Of a stretch of DNA of 57,230 nt, positions 54,660 to 57,230 are shown piece by piece. Position numbers and translations under genes: made by a program. Source of the DNA: Chitinophagaceae bacterium (GTDB lineage Bacteria > Bacteroidota > Bacteroidia > Chitinophagales > Chitinophagaceae); NCBI GenBank assembly GCA_019247775.1, contig JAFBAN010000084.1, positions 1-57,230 of the forward strand, read 5' to 3'. Numbering within the stretch: the stretch's first letter is position 1; every line of letters starts with the position of its first letter. Below the pieces are notes generated by a model. That model made no database searches, was not told the origin of the DNA, and saw only the letters and a program-made list of their open reading frames with translations.

Positions 54660-57020
54660 CTATTCTGTTCTCAGGCTCTTTACCGGATTGGCTGTTGCAG
54701 CACGGATGGCATGGTAACTCACCGTGAGCAATGCGATCATTACGCTTAAGCCGGCGGCGAAAACGAAGATCCACCACTCGATCGTTACCCGGTACGGATA
54801 GTTCTGCAGCCAGTTATGCATCAGCCACCAGGCAACCGGCGAAGCCAGCACGAAGGAGATGATCACCAATCCCACAAAATCTTTCGACAGCAGTGAAACG
54901 ATACTGCTCACCGAAGCGCCCAGCACTTTGCGCACGCCGATCTCTTTGATGCGTCCTTCAGCCATATAAGCCGCCAGGCCGAACAATCCCAGGCAGGAAA
55001 TAAAAATGGTAAGTCCTGCAAACAAAGCGGCCAGTGTTCCGGTACGTTGTTCCGATTTGAATTTGGCAGCATATTCCTCGTCTATGAACTTGTATTCGAA
55101 AGGATATTGCGGATTGTATTTCTTGAACACGGCTTCTGCCTTCTTCAAATTGTCGGCGGTTGTGTTCTTGCCGTTCAGTTTGAAATGGATCACATTGAAC
55201 CAGCCTTTCGATCCCTGGATCACCATGGGCTTGGTAGGGTAGTAGGGCGACTGGAGGATAAAATCTTTGATCACACCCACTACATGCCATTCTTTGCCAT
55301 TGTTCTTAACAAGTTGCCCCAACGGCTGTTTAAAGCCCATTGCTTTTACTGAAGCCTCGTTCAGGAGCATCCCGGTAGAATCGGTGGGAAATTGTTTGTT
55401 ATCGAAATCCCTGCCCTGCACCACCGTCAGACCGGCCGTAGTGGCCAGGTTATCATCGGCGCAGAAAACATCGAAATCGGTTTTATCGTTCGGCGCTTTG
55501 CCTTTCCATTCAACACCCCAGGTATCGCTCCAGCCCTGCGTAAGCGGAGCGCTGGTTTTGGTTACCGAGGTTACAGCCCCGCTGGCCAGCAGCTCATTTT
55601 TTACCAGCGGATAATTCTTTTCCAGATCGCCGCTGAGGAAATGGTAAACGAGTTTGTCTTTATTGTATCCTGTTTCCCGGTTCTGCGCATGCTGAATCTG
55701 TTCTTTTACGATAGCTGTGCAGATGATCAGGATGATCGCGAAAGTGAACTGCAGCACCACCAGTATTTTTCTCGGCGTGACTACTTTGTCGGATTTCACG
55801 AAAGTGCCTTTGAGCACTTTTACCGGCTTGAAAGCAGAGAGGTAAAATGCCGGGTAACTGCCGGCGATGATGCCGGTAAGGATGATGAAGCCGATGAAAA
55901 TGATCCAGAACCAGGGATTTCCGTATTCGACAAAAAGTTTTTTATCGGTAAGTGTGCTGAATCCCGGCAGCGATAACTGCACGATCAGCAGCGCTACAAT
56001 GCCGGCCAGGAAGGCGATCAGTATCGATTCGCCCAGGAACTGGCTGATCAGCGAGCCTTTGTTGGCGCCCACCACTTTGCGGATGCCCACTTCCTTGGCC
56101 CGTTTCTCACTGCGTGCCGTACTCAGGTTCATGAAATTGATACAGGCGATCAGCAGTATGAAAATGGCGATCACGCCGAACATTTTCACAAAGTCGATGA
56201 GGCCTCCGTCTTCCACTCCGCCTTCGAAATTGGAGTAAAGCCTCCAGCGGCTGATAGGGTATAGGAACATTTCATTGGTAGGCTCATCATTGGTATGATT
56301 GCGTTTGATGAATTTCAGTTTCGGGGCAATCGAAGCCAGTGAAGCATTCTTTTTCAGTAATACATAATTGCGGGTAGAGTTGTTGCCCCAGTTCGGGTCG
56401 TCATTCCCATTCTTGCGAACGATCGCCCAGGGCAGCAGGTATTCGAACTTGAAACGCGAATTGTAAGGCAGGTCTTTCAGGATGCCGGTAACGGTATAGT
56501 TCTCCTTCTCGTCGATCTTGATCAGCTTACCCATGGCGTCCTCATTCCCGAACAGCTTTTTGGACAGCTTTTCGGTCAGCACGATCGAATTCGTTTCCTT
56601 CAGCACCGTATTGGGATCGCCTTTCAGCAATGGGAAGCTGAATACATTGAGAAAATTGGAATCAACGGCAGTGCCATTCACCGTTATCCTTTTGTCGCCG
56701 ATGGAGAACAGGCGATCGTTGCCCCAGTCTACCCGGGTAACCATTTCAATTTCAGGGAACTCCTTCTCGGCTGTGCGGGCAAAAACTTTCGGCGTGGTAT
56801 TCCAGCACTGCAGCTTGCCGCTGAAAGTGTCTTTGTTCCATGCCTCATAAATGCGGTCTTTCTTCTCGTGGAACTGGTCGTACGTTACTTCATACTGGAT
56901 CCAGAGAATGATCAATATGGCGCTGGCCATGCCCACGGCCAGACCGAGGATATTGATAAACGAAAAGCTTTTATTCTTAAGCAGATTACGCAGTGCGATC
57001 TTGAGATAATTCCTGATCAT
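54660..57020 (-). CDS. P1: double-length MacB/FtsX-type ABC permease, first of the array
   Basis: A 786-residue integral membrane protein made of two MacB-like halves, which are the layout for all twelve permeases. Each half has one helix, a large periplasmic MacB_PCD-type domain and an FtsX-type three-helix block, giving eight helices with both ends in the cytoplasm. P1 helices are near residues 22-42, 280-300, 325-350, 370-395, 415-437, 665-685, 712-735 and 745-770. The first coupling motif RAKEVGIRKVVGANKGSL starts at residue 307; the second is RIKEIGVRKVLGASVSSI near 690. These cytoplasmic loops contact the ATPase in MacB. One chain thus resembles a fused dimer. The ATPase fragment 114 bases upstream is its likely partner. 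Confidence 0.92.
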   Translation of the reverse strand: MIRNYLKIALRNLLKNKSFSFINILGLAVGMASAILIILWIQYEVTYDQFHEKKDRIYEAWNKDTFSGKLQCWNTTPKVFARTAEKEFPEIEMVTRVDWGNDRLFSIGDKRITVNGTAVDSNFLNVFSFPLLKGDPNTVLKETNSIVLTEKLSKKLFGNEDAMGKLIKIDEKENYTVTGILKDLPYNSRFKFEYLLPWAIVRKNGNDDPNWGNNSTRNYVLLKKNASLASIAPKLKFIKRNHTNDEPTNEMFLYPISRWRLYSNFEGGVEDGGLIDFVKMFGVIAIFILLIACINFMNLSTARSEKRAKEVGIRKVVGANKGSLISQFLGESILIAFLAGIVALLIVQLSLPGFSTLTDKKLFVEYGNPWFWIIFIGFIILTGIIAGSYPAFYLSAFKPVKVLKGTFVKSDKVVTPRKILVVLQFTFAIILIICTAIVKEQIQHAQNRETGYNKDKLVYHFLSGDLEKNYPLVKNELLASGAVTSVTKTSAPLTQGWSDTWGVEWKGKAPNDKTDFDVFCADDNLATTAGLTVVQGRDFDNKQFPTDSTGMLLNEASVKAMGFKQPLGQLVKNNGKEWHVVGVIKDFILQSPYYPTKPMVIQGSKGWFNVIHFKLNGKNTTADNLKKAEAVFKKYNPQYPFEYKFIDEEYAAKFKSEQRTGTLAALFAGLTIFISCLGLFGLAAYMAEGRIKEIGVRKVLGASVSSIVSLLSKDFVGLVIISFVLASPVAWWLMHNWLQNYPYRVTIEWWIFVFAAGLSVMIALLTVSYHAIRAATANPVKSLRTE

Positions 57021-57098
57021 GACGATAGTTTTGAGGTAAGAGCTCTCACACGCTTACCAGGCCGCTAAAGGTTCGGGTTGTAAAAATTTTGGAATTGG

Positions 57099-57122
57099 GA
57101 AATTTCGAAATTTCGAAATTTC
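57099..57122. repeat. Perfect 24-bp palindrome upstream of P1
   Basis: The self-complementary stretch is three GAAATTTC-type units (GAAATTTC sharing the central CGAAATTTCG). Preceded by TTTTGGAATTGGG, it matches the type of the element at 22721-22797. It lies between the right-edge ATPase and P1. Confidence 0.65.
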
Positions 57123-57134
57123 AAAATCCCAGGA

Positions 57135-57230
57135 TCAGATAAGGATATTTTCAGTAACGGTCTGTCCGTCCAGCATGCGGATGATCCGGTGACTATACCT
57201 GGCATCATGTTCCGAGTGCGTTACCATTAC
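57135..57230 (-). CDS. ABC transporter ATP-binding protein, C-terminal end
   Basis: The last 31 codons of an ATPase running off the right edge, in frame from the final base: VMVTHSEHDARYSHRIIRM, then LDGQTV and the stop TGA at 57137-57135. The switch histidine (VTHSE) and the LDG turn are the same elements seen near residue 200 of the complete ATPase at 25388-26056, where the text reads QVTHSEKNAAYGQQIIHLL. It precedes P1 by 114 bases on the same strand and is probably the ATPase of that permease. The rest of the gene, and any adaptor, lies outside the window. Confidence 0.85.
   Translation of the reverse strand, partial: VMVTHSEHDARYSHRIIRMLDGQTVTENILI

Noticed and set aside
26387..57020. 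The permease array as an assembly duplication artefact
   Set aside because: All twelve copies differ throughout, including helices and tails, and have different gap lengths; no long identical stretch was seen.
57021..57134. A sigma-54 promoter upstream of P1
   Set aside because: TGGTAAGCGTG and similar GG/GC pairs occur but not at the required spacing; no palindrome of the TGTnCG type is present.
1..57230. tRNA, rRNA, phage or integrase genes
   Set aside because: I looked for cloverleaf-type sequences, rRNA signatures, integrase/transposase motifs and attachment-site repeats at gene ends and saw none.

Overview
The window looks like a chromosomal segment from a Bacteroidota bacterium, most likely of the Chitinophagaceae. 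The signs are a type IX secretion plug-domain (DUF5103) protein, a TamL-like BamA-family lipoprotein, an archaeal/eukaryote-type prolyl-tRNA synthetase, many short lipoproteins, FtsX/MacB permeases of the Bacteroidota double-length type, and promoters of the TTG-N20-TAnnTTTG kind. No rRNA, tRNA, transposase, integrase or CRISPR array was seen. One small SRP RNA gene (ffs) is present.

Bases 1 to about 22,700 are housekeeping and envelope genes in short mixed-strand units. In order: the tail of a family 9 glycosyltransferase, CCA-adding enzyme, a pRiA4b ORF-3-like protein, miaA, a pair of M16 peptidase-family genes (one with the zinc motif, one without), a FadL-like outer membrane protein, a lipoprotein, proS, two small paralogous membrane proteins, truB, tamL-like, a SpoU methyltransferase, a LolC/E-like permease, the DUF5103 protein, ffs, a transaldolase-like aldolase, a Gfo/Idh/MocA oxidoreductase, a small membrane protein, two paralogous lipoproteins and a 63-residue protein with a strong promoter. 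Several genes are separated by hairpin terminators or dispersed palindromic repeats.

Bases 22,800 to 57,230 are all on the minus strand. After a GNAT/thioesterase pair comes the main feature: twelve consecutive but clearly different ~800-residue MacB/FtsX-type permeases (here P1 to P12 in transcription order, right to left) covering 30.6 kb. Only one DUF4097 beta-solenoid protein interrupts them, between P10 and P11. The array is bracketed by ABC ATPases: the end of one at the right edge, and a complete one followed by TolC downstream of P12. No MacA/HlyD-type adaptor is visible. Every permease carries two MacB-like halves, two E-[IVMF]-[GSA]-[ILV]-[RK]-K-type coupling motifs and an almost invariant C-terminal tail (NPVKSLRTE or a close variant). 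The 330-base gap upstream of the complete ATPase holds a nested hairpin, a near-consensus sigma-54 (-24/-12) promoter and two palindromes 21 bp apart that look like an enhancer-binding site.

A reasonable reading is that a small number of MacB-like ATPases energise a large, diversified set of permeases, with TolC giving an outer-membrane exit. Substrates, and whether the array is one transcript, cannot be told from sequence alone.
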